In this document: positions 15,614 through 23,147 of the stretch, in pieces
Layout: each line of letters begins with the position of its first letter
How positions within the stretch are numbered: position 1 is the stretch's first letter
Virus record (IMG/VR): IMGVR_UViG_3300043570_002681
Location: 1-42,455 of that record
Source of the DNA: a virus
Direction: 5' to 3' (one strand)
Length of the DNA stretch: 42,455 nucleotides
Made by a program: the position numbers and the translations under genes
The notes under the pieces: generated by a model
What the model was told of the DNA's origin: nothing
Databases searched by the model: none
Seen by the model: the letters and a program-made list of their open reading frames with translations, nothing else

Positions 15614-15829
15614 ATGAAAAAAATCGAAATAAAAGAAATTACCGATAGATTAGATACAATAGGAGTCAATTACACGGTAAATAACAATCCAACACCTGAA
15701 CAACTTGAAAAACTAAGAAAAGGTGTTGAATCGAGAGATTTAAGAATTCAACAAATGGTAGAAGATTATAACTCAGGTAAATACGATGAGTTAATTAAAT
15801 CCATAGATAATGAAGAACCTGCTACATAA
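15614..15829 (+). CDS. Hypothetical protein (71 aa)
   Basis: Short, charged, probably two helices. Last gene before the 405-nt non-coding stretch that holds a structured RNA. Confidence 0.65.
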   Translation: MKKIEIKEITDRLDTIGVNYTVNNNPTPEQLEKLRKGVESRDLRIQQMVEDYNSGKYDELIKSIDNEEPAT

Positions 15830-16140
15830 CACGGCGCCAAATTAATTGTGACATGTACTATCTGGAAGGTCAGGTCAGGTTCTTTAGATTTACCAATGCT
15901 TGCTGTTAATTGAGAGGTAGAGCGCATAATTTCTGAACAAGGGTTAACAGTAGGAAGACGTCGCCCATTGCACTCAATCAGTAACCCTGCTCTTGTAAAA
16001 GCTCCGTAACTGATAACTCGGTAAGCTACAAGAAAGACCCAGATTGGTAAATTGGAGTCAAGTAATACGTAATGGCAAAGAGGTTTATGTCACCCTAAAT
16101 TAGGTCGTATTGTCGCAGGTTCGAATCCTGTCTTGACTAC
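15830..16140 (+). ncRNA. Candidate structured RNA with a potential pseudoknot and tRNA-like 3' end
   Basis: No credible gene lies in this stretch. Base-pairing is dense. CTGTTAA (15903-15909) pairs with TTAACAG (15944-15950). AGGGTTA (15940-15946) can instead pair with TAACCCT (15982-15988). A long hairpin is built from CTTGTA (15992-15997), GCT and CCG against CGG, AGC and TACAAG (16019-16032). Its loop ACTGAT (16009-16014) complements ATCAGT (15977-15982), giving a pseudoknot. The 3' end is the tRNA-like piece described separately. The layout recalls tmRNA, but no tag frame or usual 5' sequence is visible. No promoter module precedes it, so it may be processed from the upstream transcript. 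Confidence 0.6.
16056..16139 (+). ncRNA. tRNA-like element without a normal D-arm
   Basis: AGTCAAG (16056-16062) and CTTGACT (16132-16138) form a perfect 7-bp acceptor-type stem. GCAGG/TTCGAAT/CCTGT (16115-16131) is an ideal T-arm, followed by a discriminator A with no encoded CCA. Between them, AATACG near 16064 pairs with CGTATT near 16106-16111. This stem encloses about 36 nt, including a D-loop-like TAATGGCAAAG, instead of a normal D-arm plus anticodon arm. I could not fit a standard 7-nt anticodon loop. It may be a degenerate tRNA, an interrupted tRNA, or the tRNA-like domain of the larger RNA. Confidence 0.55.
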
Positions 16141-16178
16141 AAATTGTTAATAACTTTTTTAAAATACTCAATAAAAAG

Positions 16179-16230
16179 TTTTCAGGATTCAAATAAATTG
16201 ATTATATTTACATTATAATTAAAACAAACA
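16179..16230 (+). promoter_or_regulatory. Promoter module copy 7
   Basis: TTTTCAGG (16179-16186), 16 bp, TATATTTACA (16203-16212), then TTATAATTAAAACA. The TTAACA repeats are degenerate here. An A/T hairpin (ACTTTTT with AAAAAGT, about 16152-16179) lies just upstream. It drives the DNA ligase gene. Confidence 0.78.
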
Positions 16231-16234
16231 AATT

Positions 16235-17527
16235 ATGACAGATTTAGAACAAATACAAGAATTCGTAGATGCACAAAATGCTACAAACTCAAACACTGAC
16301 AAATTAAACGTACTTAAAAAGTATGCCAAAAATGAAGCAGTTCGTAACGCTCTAGAATATACTTACAATACCTTTAAACAATATGGAGTAACTTCAGCTA
16401 ATTGCAAAAAGAATTCCAACTTAATTAAGTATGGTTATTCTGACCTTTTTAAATTGTTGGATGATTTATCAATAAGATTTATTACGGGACATACTGCAAT
16501 TAGTTTGGTAAATGGATTCGTAGAAGCAAATAAGAAACACGAGGACTTAATTTTCTCTATTATTGATAGAAACCTTAAGACCCGTTCGACAACCTCTATG
16601 ATTAACAAGGTGATTCCAGGGTTGATTCCTACATTCGATGTTGCATTGGCTAATTCTTACGATGAGAAAATGGCAAAGAAGGTAGACTTTAATGATACTT
16701 GGTTTGTTAGTCGCAAACTGGACGGATGTCGTTGTATTTGTATCATTAATGAATATGGAGAACCTACATATTTCTCTAGAGCTGGAAATGAATTCCTAAC
16801 TCTTAAGAACTTGGATGCTGAGATTATCTCATTAGGCCTAAAGAATATGGTTATTGATGGTGAAATTTGTATGTTGGATGCTAATGGAAATGAGAATTTT
16901 CAAGGTATCATTAAGGAAATTAAACGTAAAGACCATACAATTGAAAACCCTTTCTTTTATATGTTTGACCTCTTAACAATGGAGGAATTCATTAACAAAG
17001 AAGGTACAACAACATTTGGAGTCCGAAACGTTCTATTGGATAACCTTTTCTTTCAGAAAGAATTTAAGAACATCGACTACTTGCCACAAACAATTCTAAT
17101 AGATGAGCAAATGTTAATGATTCATGTTACAACTGCTAAAGAGAATGGATGGGAAGGACTTATGTTGCGTAAAGATGCTCCATACCAGGGAAAACGTAGT
17201 AATGATGTACTTAAGGTAAAACAATTCTACGATGCAGAATATGTTGTAGTTGACATCGAGAATGCAGTCAATCGGGTTATCGTTGATGGTAAGGAGGTTG
17301 AAGAGTTGATGATGAGAAACGTTGTAATTGAGCACAAAGGTTATAGAGTTCAAGTTGGTAGTGGATTCTCTCACGAACAAAAGCGTTATTACTTCGAAAA
17401 TCCTAGTGAAATTATTGGAAAACAAATAACAGTTCAGTATTTCGAGGAATCACACAATCAGAATGGCGGAATCTCTTTAAGATTTCCAACAGTAAAAGCA
17501 ATTTACGAAACAAAAAGAAACTTTTAA
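16235..17527 (+). CDS. ATP-dependent DNA ligase
   Basis: 430 aa, close to T4 ligase in size. An N-terminal helical region is followed by the adenylation domain: motif I SRKLDGCRCI (about 152-161, Lys as AMP acceptor), FSRAGNEF, motif IIIa/IV region MVIDGEICM, and motif IV/V WEGLMLRKDAPYQGKRSNDV with LKVKQFYDAE. A C-terminal OB domain ends in ISLRFPTV. It seals nicks using ATP and would serve replication and repair alongside DenV. It could also in principle act on RNA ends, but motif order and length point to DNA. Confidence 0.92.
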   Translation: MTDLEQIQEFVDAQNATNSNTDKLNVLKKYAKNEAVRNALEYTYNTFKQYGVTSANCKKNSNLIKYGYSDLFKLLDDLSIRFITGHTAISLVNGFVEANKKHEDLIFSIIDRNLKTRSTTSMINKVIPGLIPTFDVALANSYDEKMAKKVDFNDTWFVSRKLDGCRCICIINEYGEPTYFSRAGNEFLTLKNLDAEIISLGLKNMVIDGEICMLDANGNENFQGIIKEIKRKDHTIENPFFYMFDLLTMEEFINKEGTTTFGVRNVLLDNLFFQKEFKNIDYLPQTILIDEQMLMIHVTTAKENGWEGLMLRKDAPYQGKRSNDVLKVKQFYDAEYVVVDIENAVNRVIVDGKEVEELMMRNVVIEHKGYRVQVGSGFSHEQKRYYFENPSEIIGKQITVQYFEESHNQNGGISLRFPTVKAIYETKRNF

Positions 17528-17532
17528 ATAAT

Positions 17533-17748
17533 ATGGCAAGAGAAGTATCACTTACAATATGCACAAATTGCTTAGATGATTTTCCTAGCAAAGACTTATA
17601 CACAGTTTCAAGGAAAGCCCATCGAGGTGTAGAAACAAACCATGACGAGTATTATGCACCTTATTGTACAGGGTGTCTAAAAGACAAGGCATCTTACATA
17701 AAAATTATTAGTGAGCCTAAAAGCATGAAATTAAAACAAAAAAAATAG
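17533..17748 (+). CDS. Small zinc-ribbon-like protein (71 aa)
   Basis: Contains CTNC near residues 10-13 and CTGC near 48-51, a pair of CxxC knuckles about 35 apart that likely bind one zinc. The tail is Lys-rich. Such small ribbon proteins often bind nucleic acid or partner proteins; the role here is unknown. Confidence 0.72.
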   Translation: MAREVSLTICTNCLDDFPSKDLYTVSRKAHRGVETNHDEYYAPYCTGCLKDKASYIKIISEPKSMKLKQKK

Positions 17749-17749
17749 A

Positions 17750-17995
17750 ATGGAAGAGCAAGGATTAATATTAGAAGAGGCATCATTCAGATTTTCACAA
17801 GATGGTAATTGTATATCCGACCCGGATGAGTGTGAATTCCTAGAAATCGAAGCACGCTCAAGTCTTGGAATCGATAGAGATAACGATTGCTTCTTTGTCC
17901 TTAAGACCGAAAAATGGTCAGTAGATTCCATAGAAGACCTTGAAAAATTATTTAACAGAATTAGAAAAGTAGTACTAAATGAAAAAACATTTTAG
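17750..17995 (+). CDS. Hypothetical acidic protein (81 aa)
   Basis: Starts 1 nt after the upstream stop and overlaps the next gene by 17 nt. Acidic, with a beta-rich N-terminus and helical C-terminus. No known motif. Confidence 0.65.
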   Translation: MEEQGLILEEASFRFSQDGNCISDPDECEFLEIEARSSLGIDRDNDCFFVLKTEKWSVDSIEDLEKLFNRIRKVVLNEKTF

Positions 17996-18311
17996 AAAAA
18001 CGGAGTATTATACATCGCATAACGCAAACACTCCAGTAGAATTAGATAGCGAGAAGTTTCCTGACTTTAAAGGAGAAACAGAAGAAGAATTTTTGGAATA
18101 TATCTATGACAACCTAGATGGATGGGCTGATGAATCCCCATTCGATGAAGAAACACAAGAAGCCCTATATGAACTACAATATGGAGAAATGACCGAATAT
18201 TGGGGTTCTTACCTAAGCTATTTTGAAGGTGACCTTCAAATAGGTGAAGTAACTCCTGCTGATAATTACAAAAATGCAAATTTTAAAGAAGTACATTCAA
18301 TTTCAATATAA
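17979..18311 (+). CDS. Hypothetical acidic protein (110 aa)
   Basis: The ATG lies in the end of the upstream gene. After a basic start the product is strongly acidic and aromatic. DNA-mimic-like composition is notable (many Asp/Glu/Tyr), but no family is recognised. Confidence 0.65.
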   Translation: MKKHFRKTEYYTSHNANTPVELDSEKFPDFKGETEEEFLEYIYDNLDGWADESPFDEETQEALYELQYGEMTEYWGSYLSYFEGDLQIGEVTPADNYKNANFKEVHSISI

Positions 18312-18316
18312 TACAA

Positions 18317-18529
18317 ATGGAAAAAAATAAAGTATTCGTCGGACAAGAATTCCGAACCAACCCACTATCAGAGGTTCCGGGTGGAAGTGTAGTTGAGGTT
18401 CATTATGCAACTAGGATTAAAGTGTATGATAACATTAAGAACCCAAAGGCCTATGTTAAATACATAACATCAAATAGCGATGAGCAAGTTGTTTCAATAT
18501 TAGTTGATGGAAAACCATTCAATTCTTGA
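18317..18529 (+). CDS. Hypothetical protein (70 aa)
   Basis: Small beta-rich protein. Its stop codon TGA is embedded in the GAAAC box of the next late-type promoter. Function unknown. Confidence 0.65.
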   Translation: MEKNKVFVGQEFRTNPLSEVPGGSVVEVHYATRIKVYDNIKNPKAYVKYITSNSDEQVVSILVDGKPFNS

Positions 18530-18554
18530 AACTTTATTTAAAACCCATATATAA
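18528..18554 (+). promoter_or_regulatory. Late-type promoter (GAAAC-N15-TATATAA)
   Basis: GAAAC (18528-18532), 15 bp, TATATAA (18548-18554), 25 bp before the Hc1-like gene. It matches other copies at 24044, 24460 and 33992 with identical spacing. Confidence 0.65.
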
Positions 18555-18579
18555 ATTACAAATTTAAAAAACTATAACA

Positions 18580-18756
18580 ATGGAAGATTTATTAAATCAA
18601 ATCGTAGAGGCTGTTGATTCTATTAGAGTAGACGCTGCTAAATTTGAAGAAAAACAAAATGGCGCTGCAGGAACAAGAGTTCGTAAAGCAATGCAAACTA
18701 TTAAGACCTTGGCGCAAGATGTGAGAACTCATATCTCTGAAGCTAAGAACGCTTAA
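18580..18756 (+). CDS. Histone H1-like (Hc1 family) protein
   Basis: 58 aa. The pattern FEEKQNGAAGTRVRKAMQTI (about 24-43) matches the conserved A-A-G-T-R-x-R-K core of Bacteroidetes Hc1-type nucleoid proteins, flanked by a helical N-terminus (MEDLLNQIVEAVDSI) and a short basic C-terminal helix. Host relatives are similarly small DNA-condensing proteins. A late-type promoter lies just upstream, so it may help condense phage DNA late in infection, compete with the host nucleoid protein, or be packaged. Earlier stages of infection cannot be excluded. Confidence 0.8.
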   Translation: MEDLLNQIVEAVDSIRVDAAKFEEKQNGAAGTRVRKAMQTIKTLAQDVRTHISEAKNA

Positions 18757-18793
18757 AAATATTTTAAAGGATACGTTCAGCAAACTAACAAAC

Positions 18794-18834
18794 TTGACTT
18801 TTATTCAAACAACTAGTTATCCTGTAAATTTACA
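18794..18834 (+). promoter_or_regulatory. Possible promoter for the structured RNA
   Basis: TTGAC at 18794-18798 with TATCCTG (18818) or TAAATTTAC (18825) downstream loosely fits a host-type promoter. Spacing to the better -7 candidate (28 bp) is long, so this is tentative. Confidence 0.35.
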
Positions 18835-18835
18835 A

Positions 18836-19096
18836 GCTTAAAACCGATTCGCGTTAAGGTATCAAGTAGCGGCGTGCGGAGACGATGAAACAGTCGTTGA
18901 GTCTTTCAGAACAAGACATTAAAGAATTCAAAACCTCCATACTCTGGAAAGCTACCATTGAAGGTGCTGTCGGTGACCTTCTAAAAACTAAAGTGTGTCT
19001 TGGTACGCTCTGAAGCAATTCAACGACAAGGTCTCGGTAGGCAGAAGGCCTCTGACCTACCCAAACTAAAGGGACTCTGTAAAGGGTCCCTTTTTT
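18836..19096 (+). ncRNA. Structured non-coding RNA ending in a terminator
   Basis: This fills the 389-nt gap after the Hc1-like gene. A closing helix is formed by GAGAC (18879-18883) with GTCTC (19031-19035) and GTCGTTGA (18893-18900) with TCAACGAC (19020-19027). Inside are three hairpins: GTCTT/AAGAC (18901-18917, 7-nt loop), TCCA/TGGA (18936-18948) and GAAGGT/ACCTTC (18960-18981). After it comes the hairpin GGTAGG-CAGA/TCTG-A-CCTACC (19036-19061), then the terminator. This is a compact multi-branched RNA of roughly 230-260 nt. A 42-codon frame (18885-19013) runs through it, but its pairing pattern favours RNA. I do not recognise the family. Confidence 0.7.
19068..19096 (+). terminator. Rho-independent terminator of the structured RNA
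   Basis: AAAGGGAC (19068-19075) pairs with GTCCCTTT (19086-19093), 8 perfect pairs, running into a T6 tract. Confidence 0.88.
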
Positions 19097-19101
19097 AATT
19101 G

Positions 19102-19128
19102 GAAACAAATCTAAAAAATAGAATATAA
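19102..19128 (+). promoter_or_regulatory. Late-type promoter, imperfect copy
   Basis: GAAAC (19102-19106), 15 bp, AATATAA (19122-19128; 6 of 7 match). It directly follows the terminator and precedes the gene at 19146. Confidence 0.5.
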
Positions 19129-19145
19129 ATATAAAAATTAGCACT

Positions 19146-19568
19146 ATGAAAAATGCACTATTATATTGGCCTCGATTCTTTAAAGAGGCATGGATTACCC
19201 GTAAATATTACAAAGCAGTTAAGGCCGTCGAGCCAGAACTAACCGCTGCCGGACTTAGAGTTGACATGATTGGTCGAATTTATGGTGTTGTAGAAATTCA
19301 AAATGAATTTTTAGGTCAACCTGATTTGGTACAACAATCGATAGTGTTTCAACAATTAGGACCAATCAATGATATTTTAATCAAATACGGACTTTCAGAC
19401 CTTTCATATCCTGAAATAAGTAAAATTCCAGGAAGTACTCAATACCTTGTAGTACTCTATCCTGATAATGATTACTTTACATGGACTGCCGTTGTCAGAA
19501 ATATATTATTTGCCGGAATCCTAACTGGAGTTGGATATTTTATCAATTGGATAATTTCCATGTTTTAA
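19146..19568 (+). CDS. Tail-anchored membrane protein (140 aa)
   Basis: Soluble N-terminal part with a C-terminal membrane helix (ILFAGILTGVGYFINWIISMF). The stop overlaps the next start by 1 nt. Tail-anchored topology suggests a cytoplasmic domain held at the inner membrane. No family recognised. Confidence 0.7.
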   Translation: MKNALLYWPRFFKEAWITRKYYKAVKAVEPELTAAGLRVDMIGRIYGVVEIQNEFLGQPDLVQQSIVFQQLGPINDILIKYGLSDLSYPEISKIPGSTQYLVVLYPDNDYFTWTAVVRNILFAGILTGVGYFINWIISMF

Positions 19569-20329
19569 TGGAATCTATTGAACGGGTAGAAATCAATGGT
19601 CGTAGATATTACAGAGTAACCTCAAATGGTCTTGTGCTTGGAACCTATCCAAGTATGACAACAATCCTTGGAAATACAAAGGACCAAAGCGGATTGGACG
19701 AATGGCGAGACAAGATTGGACATGAAGAGGCAGATAGAATCTCAAATCTATCGATGAATCGAGGAACTATAATGCACCGTCTCCTAGAATTGTATAAAGG
19801 ACTCGAAGGTACACCGAATCAACGACTATCCCAATTGATATTCATATCAAAGACGGATGTAGAAGTCAACCAGTTCAATGAGGATCCCTCAGGAGAGACA
19901 TGGTTGAAGGCTGGTTGGGAATTCTTTCTGAAGTTCTGGACACACCATCCGGATTTCTTTGATAGAGTGGTTAAGGTCTTAGCGGCTGAGAAATTTATAT
20001 GGTCCGGAAGGGGTTATGCAGGAACTCTTGATAATGCTTCCGAAATGGTTGGAAACAAAATCTTAATTATAGACTATAAGAATAGTCGAAAGCCCAAACG
20101 GGACGAGTGGATAGAAGATTATTTTTGTCAAGTCGCCGGATATGCAATCGCATTTTGGGAACGTACTGGAAATGTTCCAACTGGAGGAGAGATTTGGATA
20201 GCAAATGAACTGGAAGACAAGCCACAAATATTTACATTAACACAAAGTGACATAAAACATTACTTTAAAGAATTTATGAAACGATTAAATCAATATAATG
20301 AAGAAAACAAAACAATTGAAGAAAAATAA
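19568..20329 (+). CDS. PD-(D/E)XK exonuclease, RecB/MGME1-like
   Basis: The start at 19568 (253 aa) shares a base with the upstream stop; a longer frame from 19481 is an artefact of overlap. YPSMTTILGNTKDQSGLDEW (about 25-44) and NRGTIMHRLLE (about 61-71) are typical of the MGME1-like group. The nuclease core is WSGRGYAGTLDNASEM followed by ILIIDYKNSRKP (D-x(n)-D-Y-K), then the QVAGYAIAFWERTG helix with the conserved Gln-x3-Tyr. Relatives degrade single-stranded or flapped DNA. The gene overlaps the M42 peptidase gene by 32 nt. Confidence 0.85.
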   Translation: MESIERVEINGRRYYRVTSNGLVLGTYPSMTTILGNTKDQSGLDEWRDKIGHEEADRISNLSMNRGTIMHRLLELYKGLEGTPNQRLSQLIFISKTDVEVNQFNEDPSGETWLKAGWEFFLKFWTHHPDFFDRVVKVLAAEKFIWSGRGYAGTLDNASEMVGNKILIIDYKNSRKPKRDEWIEDYFCQVAGYAIAFWERTGNVPTGGEIWIANELEDKPQIFTLTQSDIKHYFKEFMKRLNQYNEENKTIEEK

Positions 20330-21404
20330 GGAGTTCTTATATAACTACCTTAACGCATACGCTCCAGTTGCCCAGGAAACAGAGGGTCAAAAAGTATGGT
20401 TGGATTATGTTAGACCACTAGTAGATGGAAATGTAAAAATCGATGCTTATGGTACGGCCTATGCAGTCTTCCGCGGTAAAACAAAATCTGGACAAGGTTT
20501 AGAACCATGGACTCCTAAGGTTGTAATTGAAGCACATTGTGATGAAATTGCATGGATTATTACAAACATTGACAGTGATGGAATGATCCGGGTAAAAAGA
20601 CACGGTGGAAGCGACAATATGATTGCACCTTCCAAGACGGTAATGATTCACACGCATGAAGGCAAGAAATTGCGGGGACTTTTTGGATGGCCAGCAATTC
20701 ATACCCGAAAGGAATACACTTCGATGGGATATAATCCAGAAGAACTATGGGTTGATATGGGTCTTAAAGACAAGGAGTCTGTTGTAAAAGCTGGAGTTGA
20801 AATTGGAAACTTAATCACATTTGACACTCAATTAGAAGAGATTGGAAACTATTATGTAGGACGATCACTAGACAATAAGATTGGTGGTTATATTATTGCT
20901 GAAGCCCTAAGAAAACTTGTAGAAGAGGATGCACATTTACCTTATGACCTATATGTAGTGAATTCTGTACAAGAGGAGGTAGGACTTCACGGAGCCACCC
21001 TAATTGCAAAAACACTTAAAGCAGACCTTGCCCTAGTGCATGATGTTTGTCACGCAACCGATACTCCTAAAATTGACAAGGCAAAAGACGGAGATAATAA
21101 AGGTGGAGATGGTCCATGTCTAGAGTACACTGCACAGAACCACCGAAAAATTAACAAAATGTTGAGAGAGGTTGCAAAAGAGGCTAAGATTCCGGTACAA
21201 TTAACAGTCGGTTCAATGGGTAATGATACTATGTCTTTCTTTTTAGAGGGTACACCAACGGCAATCTTGGCAACTCCACTGCGATACATGCATACCACTG
21301 TAGAAATGGCCCACAAAGAGGATGTTAAAAACTGTATTAAATTATATGTTGAATTTTTAAAGGCCCTAACACCTGCAAAAATAAAAGAGATAAATAATAA
21401 ATAA
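20298..21404 (+). CDS. M42-family metallo-aminopeptidase
   Basis: 368 aa, full length for M42 (about 340-360). The metal and catalytic set is visible: EAHCDEIAW (His and Asp of the first site), GRSLDNKIG (bridging Asp), VQEEVG (catalytic Glu-Glu), LVHDVCH (Asp ligand) and the C-terminal MHTTVEMAHKED (His ligand). Known members form large TET-type oligomers that trim peptides in the cytoplasm. A complete copy in a phage is unusual. It might recycle peptides after host protein breakdown. The start inside the previous gene is the only good one. Confidence 0.9.
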   Translation: MKKTKQLKKNKEFLYNYLNAYAPVAQETEGQKVWLDYVRPLVDGNVKIDAYGTAYAVFRGKTKSGQGLEPWTPKVVIEAHCDEIAWIITNIDSDGMIRVKRHGGSDNMIAPSKTVMIHTHEGKKLRGLFGWPAIHTRKEYTSMGYNPEELWVDMGLKDKESVVKAGVEIGNLITFDTQLEEIGNYYVGRSLDNKIGGYIIAEALRKLVEEDAHLPYDLYVVNSVQEEVGLHGATLIAKTLKADLALVHDVCHATDTPKIDKAKDGDNKGGDGPCLEYTAQNHRKINKMLREVAKEAKIPVQLTVGSMGNDTMSFFLEGTPTAILATPLRYMHTTVEMAHKEDVKNCIKLYVEFLKALTPAKIKEINNK

Positions 21405-21418
21405 TAAAACTAACAATT

Positions 21419-21709
21419 ATGAACAAAATTAATCAATTTTTTGCAACGCATGGTCTTAAAGTTATTGCGGTACTACTAGTGCTTGTATATTTTAAATCAT
21501 GCAGTATTGACTCTGAGGTTACAACCTTAAAGAAAATTAATAAGGCAAACACTGAAATTATTAATCAACTTCCAACATCAAAAGATGTTAAGATTGAAGG
21601 ATTAAATGCTGAGAAGCGAATGATTCAAGCAACAGACAGAAAAATTCTAGACGTTCAAAGACAAAATCAAATCGAAGCAGAAATAGAAGTATTGAAGAAG
21701 TCTAAGTAA
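21419..21709 (+). CDS. Membrane-anchored coiled-coil protein (96 aa)
   Basis: N-terminal membrane helix (LKVIAVLLVLVYF, about 14-26), then a periplasmic-type charged coiled coil (Lys/Glu/Gln heptads) to the end. This layout is that of an inner-membrane spanin. No outer-membrane partner is obvious next door, and the endolysin is 1.4 kb further on, so the lysis role is only possible. Confidence 0.65.
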   Translation: MNKINQFFATHGLKVIAVLLVLVYFKSCSIDSEVTTLKKINKANTEIINQLPTSKDVKIEGLNAEKRMIQATDRKILDVQRQNQIEAEIEVLKKSK

Positions 21710-21933
21710 TGGCTATTGAGAAAAGAACCCAAGGATTTGGTAGCGATCTAGCGAAAGCTGCCAGATTTGTTAGAGCCGACATTGCAGCCGATAGGATTGC
21801 AAAGGCCTTGGGTTATGAAGATTGTGGATGTGCTGGTCGAGCCGAGGCCCTAGATAATCCGGATCTACTAGTTAATAAGATTTTTTATAAAAAACAAGAA
21901 GATGATGAAATCAACAAAGAGCAAGGCAGTTAA
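21709..21933 (+). CDS. Hypothetical protein (74 aa)
   Basis: Overlaps the upstream stop by 1 nt. Ala-rich helical start, then a Cys-Gly-Cys-Ala-Gly-Arg (CGCAGR) knot, then an acidic tail. A short Cys motif of this kind can sit at the end of a structural or assembly protein. Function unknown. Confidence 0.62.
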   Translation: MAIEKRTQGFGSDLAKAARFVRADIAADRIAKALGYEDCGCAGRAEALDNPDLLVNKIFYKKQEDDEINKEQGS

Positions 21934-22723
21934 TAGATTTATAATTGGAACATTCGTTTCACTTTACCTATTGGTGAGTATCATATCAACAATTCACGTG
22001 GTTGACTTTTTTAGGTTATCAAATCCAGAATGGTTAGCAATATCATTAGCAATTGGATTTGAATTAGGAGCTGCTGCTTCCCTAGCTGCACTAATTACTC
22101 TAGAAAAAATGAATAAAAACATAGTATGGGGTCTATTTATTTTAATCACTGGAATGCAAATGCAAGGAAACATGTACTATGCATATACAAACATTAAAGA
22201 TTACCAAGGATGGGTAGAATTATTTAACCTGGTAGAATGGGAACCTATAGCACAAAAAAGACTTCTTGCAGGTGTTTCAGGAGCAATCTTACCACTTGTA
22301 GCACTTGGGTTTATTAAATCATTGGTAGATTATATTAAACCAGAGAGTGATGTAAAACCAACCCAGGTTGAAGACTTAGAAGTAGTAGGTGAAGAGATTG
22401 GTGTAGAAGATCAGGTTGAATCAATGAGAAAGGTTGTTGATTCATACGATTCTTTACAAGAGGAGATGGATGATTGGGAAAGGGCTTCTCTAGAAGATTT
22501 TATTGATGAAGAGGATTTAATTGAAGAACTTCCAAAATTTGAAATTGACGTTATAAATGTTAAAGATGAAGAAGTTTTAGAAGGACCTACAGGAAATAAT
22601 GGTCCTGATGATTCTGGATTAATAAATAAAACTGGAGAAACTCGAACTGTAGATGATTCCGATAATATGATGGTCTACGACAACATATATACTCATAGTT
22701 GGATTCCTGCTAAAAAACAATAA
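21902..22723 (+). CDS. Multi-pass membrane protein with acidic tail (273 aa)
   Basis: Four hydrophobic helices in the first 160 residues (about 12-32, 44-66, 72-92 and 120-140), followed by a strongly acidic, disordered tail to residue 273. A second Met one codon later (21905) could be the start. It may be an inner-membrane assembly or lysis-region protein. No family assigned. Confidence 0.72.
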   Translation: MMKSTKSKAVNRFIIGTFVSLYLLVSIISTIHVVDFFRLSNPEWLAISLAIGFELGAAASLAALITLEKMNKNIVWGLFILITGMQMQGNMYYAYTNIKDYQGWVELFNLVEWEPIAQKRLLAGVSGAILPLVALGFIKSLVDYIKPESDVKPTQVEDLEVVGEEIGVEDQVESMRKVVDSYDSLQEEMDDWERASLEDFIDEEDLIEELPKFEIDVINVKDEEVLEGPTGNNGPDDSGLINKTGETRTVDDSDNMMVYDNIYTHSWIPAKKQ

Positions 22724-22724
22724 A

Positions 22725-23147
22725 ATGGTTGAAGTCTTATTTGAAAAGGTAAAACTACCAAAACCATATATTAGTAAGAAAATAGAGGCAAAAGCGCTCA
22801 GAGCAGTTCTTGATTCAACCTATCAAACTGCGTATAGACTCTATTTAATTGCAAATGGTATTAAAGAACTTCAGAAATTTGCTTCAATAGAAAGCAATGA
22901 GTATTTACTAACCGCAAACGTTGTAACTGAATGCGGATTTATTGGAGAGGCCAAGAGTCAAATTTGGAATGTAATACATTTTCAGCCTCTTCAGCTTAAA
23001 AAACCAAAGTTTATTGTGAGATGCGAATTGATTCATTTGATGTCAAATAAAACCATTTATAGATGTATTTTTGAACATAAGAATCCTGAAGCAATCTATA
23101 ACCAAGTACAAGAATGTATAGATAATTTAAAAAACATATTAGAATGA
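22725..23147 (+). CDS. Hypothetical protein (140 aa)
   Basis: Starts 1 nt after the membrane-protein stop and overlaps the endolysin gene by 4 nt. Soluble, mixed alpha/beta, basic. Its coupling to the endolysin gene suggests a lysis- or late-stage role, but nothing in the sequence proves it. Confidence 0.68.
   Translation: MVEVLFEKVKLPKPYISKKIEAKALRAVLDSTYQTAYRLYLIANGIKELQKFASIESNEYLLTANVVTECGFIGEAKSQIWNVIHFQPLQLKKPKFIVRCELIHLMSNKTIYRCIFEHKNPEAIYNQVQECIDNLKNILE

Noticed and set aside
15868-15879. GGTCAGG as a more distant 5' acceptor strand for a 270-nt tmRNA
   Set aside because: It pairs with CTTGACT only with two G-T pairs; AGTCAAG at 16056 is a perfect match, and no tmRNA 5' sequence or tag frame follows.
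15921-15928. AGCGCATAA as the end of a tmRNA tag (Ser-Ala-stop)
   Set aside because: An in-frame TAG lies just upstream, so no tag of useful length can be read.
16235-17527. DNA ligase gene as the RNA ligase of the RNA-repair set
   Set aside because: Motif order, length and C-terminal OB domain match DNA ligases of the T4 gp30 type, not Rnl1 or Rnl2.
18885-19013. 42-codon frame starting ATG at 18885
   Set aside because: Its bases are engaged in several perfect helices, and the region reads better as RNA. I kept it only as an alternative.
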